From positions 10,767 to 17,131 of the forward strand of contig DORE01000065.1 of assembly GCA_003514305.1 (NCBI GenBank): a stretch of DNA of 6,365 bases, in the 5' to 3' direction. Below, one piece after another: positions 5,979-6,365 of the stretch (position 1 is the stretch's first letter; every line of letters starts with the position of its first letter). A model generated the notes under the pieces. The model was given only the letters and a program-made list of their open reading frames with translations, made no database searches and was not told the DNA's origin. This DNA comes from Gammaproteobacteria bacterium (GTDB lineage Bacteria; Pseudomonadota; Gammaproteobacteria; Pseudomonadales; Pseudohongiellaceae). The position numbers and the translations under genes were made by a program.

Positions 5979-6365
5979 TCAGGAATGTCCGATTGCTGTA
6001 GACAGGCACTTAAGGTCAACGCCGAGTATTGCTGCTGCCTCCTTGGATTTGCTGCCGTAATCATCCGAAAAAATCAGATCATGTTGAGCCGGTGCGGTGA
6101 GCCAGGCATTTTCGCTGATTTCCTGCTCCAGCTGCCCTGGTTCCCAACCTGCGCAACCAAGGGCAATGAGGTAATTCTTAGGTCCACGACCGCCGGCGAT
6201 ATCTTGGAGGATTGTTTTGGAAGTGCAGATTGAAATTTCCGGAGTAATGGAAATTGAGGAATCCCAGTGTTCCGTAGCATCATGAACGATAAACCCCTTA
6301 TCCCTTTCTACGGGCCCTCCGGACAGAATTCGTTGGTTAGTAAAGCGGCTGTTCTGTGAGTCACA
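5979..6365 (-). CDS. yqgE: YqgE/AlgH family protein (partial, 5' end outside window)
   Basis: The minus strand from the window edge reads open for 128 codons to TGA at 5979-5981, beginning CDSQNSRFTNQRILSGGPVE. This is the C-terminal two thirds of a UPF0301 (YqgE/AlgH) protein of usually about 187 residues; roughly 60 N-terminal residues lie outside. SGGPV (15-19), GFIVHD (24-29), a YLIALGCAGWEPGQLEQEI stretch, ENAWLTAPA and the C-terminal LGVDL region match Pseudomonas AlgH as I remember it. The fold is known but the biochemical function is not. In Pseudomonas the gene was once tied to alginate regulation. It lies 8 nt upstream of ruvX, its usual operon partner. No sign of frame disruption. 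Confidence 0.93.
   Translation of the reverse strand, partial: CDSQNSRFTNQRILSGGPVERDKGFIVHDATEHWDSSISITPEISICTSKTILQDIAGGRGPKNYLIALGCAGWEPGQLEQEISENAWLTAPAQHDLIFSDDYGSKSKEAAAILGVDLKCLSTAIGHS

Noticed and set aside
6074..6283. A 69-codon minus-strand open frame overlapping yqgE.
   Set aside because: The other minus-strand frame over the same bases encodes the conserved YqgE C-terminal region, so this one is an out-of-frame shadow.

Overview
The window is a compact, entirely minus-strand run of nine conserved housekeeping genes from a gammaproteobacterium. In transcription order (high to low coordinate) they are yqgE (5' end outside the window), ruvX, yggS, proC, yggT, metX, metW, rdgB and hemW (3' end outside the window). 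The block yggS-proC-yggT-metX-metW-rdgB-hemW, and the close pair yqgE-ruvX, match the order I know from Pseudomonas and related Gammaproteobacteria. Remembered Pseudomonas proteins resemble these products closely. The exact genus cannot be read from the sequence. The tight spacing and moderate base composition would suit a marine gammaproteobacterium, but that is inference.

Layout. 6365-5979 is the C-terminal two thirds of YqgE. 5970-5503 is RuvX, 8 nt downstream. 5502-5356 is the only sizeable intergenic gap (147 bp); it holds a plausible sigma70 promoter and a small hairpin next to the yggS start. 5355-4666 is YggS, the PLP-binding protein. 4570-3764 is ProC, the last enzyme of proline synthesis, preceded by a 95-bp stretch that could also be an N-terminal extension of ProC. 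3734-3135 is YggT, a membrane protein with two YGGT repeats. 3075-1876 is MetX. 1886-1293 is MetW, overlapping metX. 1288-680 is RdgB, the non-canonical purine NTP pyrophosphatase. 701-1 is the N-terminal two thirds of HemW, overlapping rdgB by 22 nt.

The genes serve different pathways: methionine (MetX activates homoserine; MetW is its usual partner), proline (ProC), PLP homeostasis (YggS), nucleotide-pool cleaning (RdgB), heme handling (HemW), 16S rRNA 5'-end maturation (RuvX), and two poorly understood proteins (YqgE, YggT). From yggS to hemW the genes overlap or are separated by at most about 95 nt, and I see no convincing terminator between them. They probably form one operon from the promoter near 5410-5438, possibly with read-through from yqgE-ruvX.

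I found no mobile element, CRISPR array, RNA gene, riboswitch or recognisable novel system. The points worth a second look are small: a likely 14-residue insertion in MetX flanked by a repeated Phe-Gly-Arg, the direct ruvX-yggS junction where Pseudomonas carries pyr and pil genes, the missing small gene between metW and rdgB, and several overlapping or non-ATG starts.
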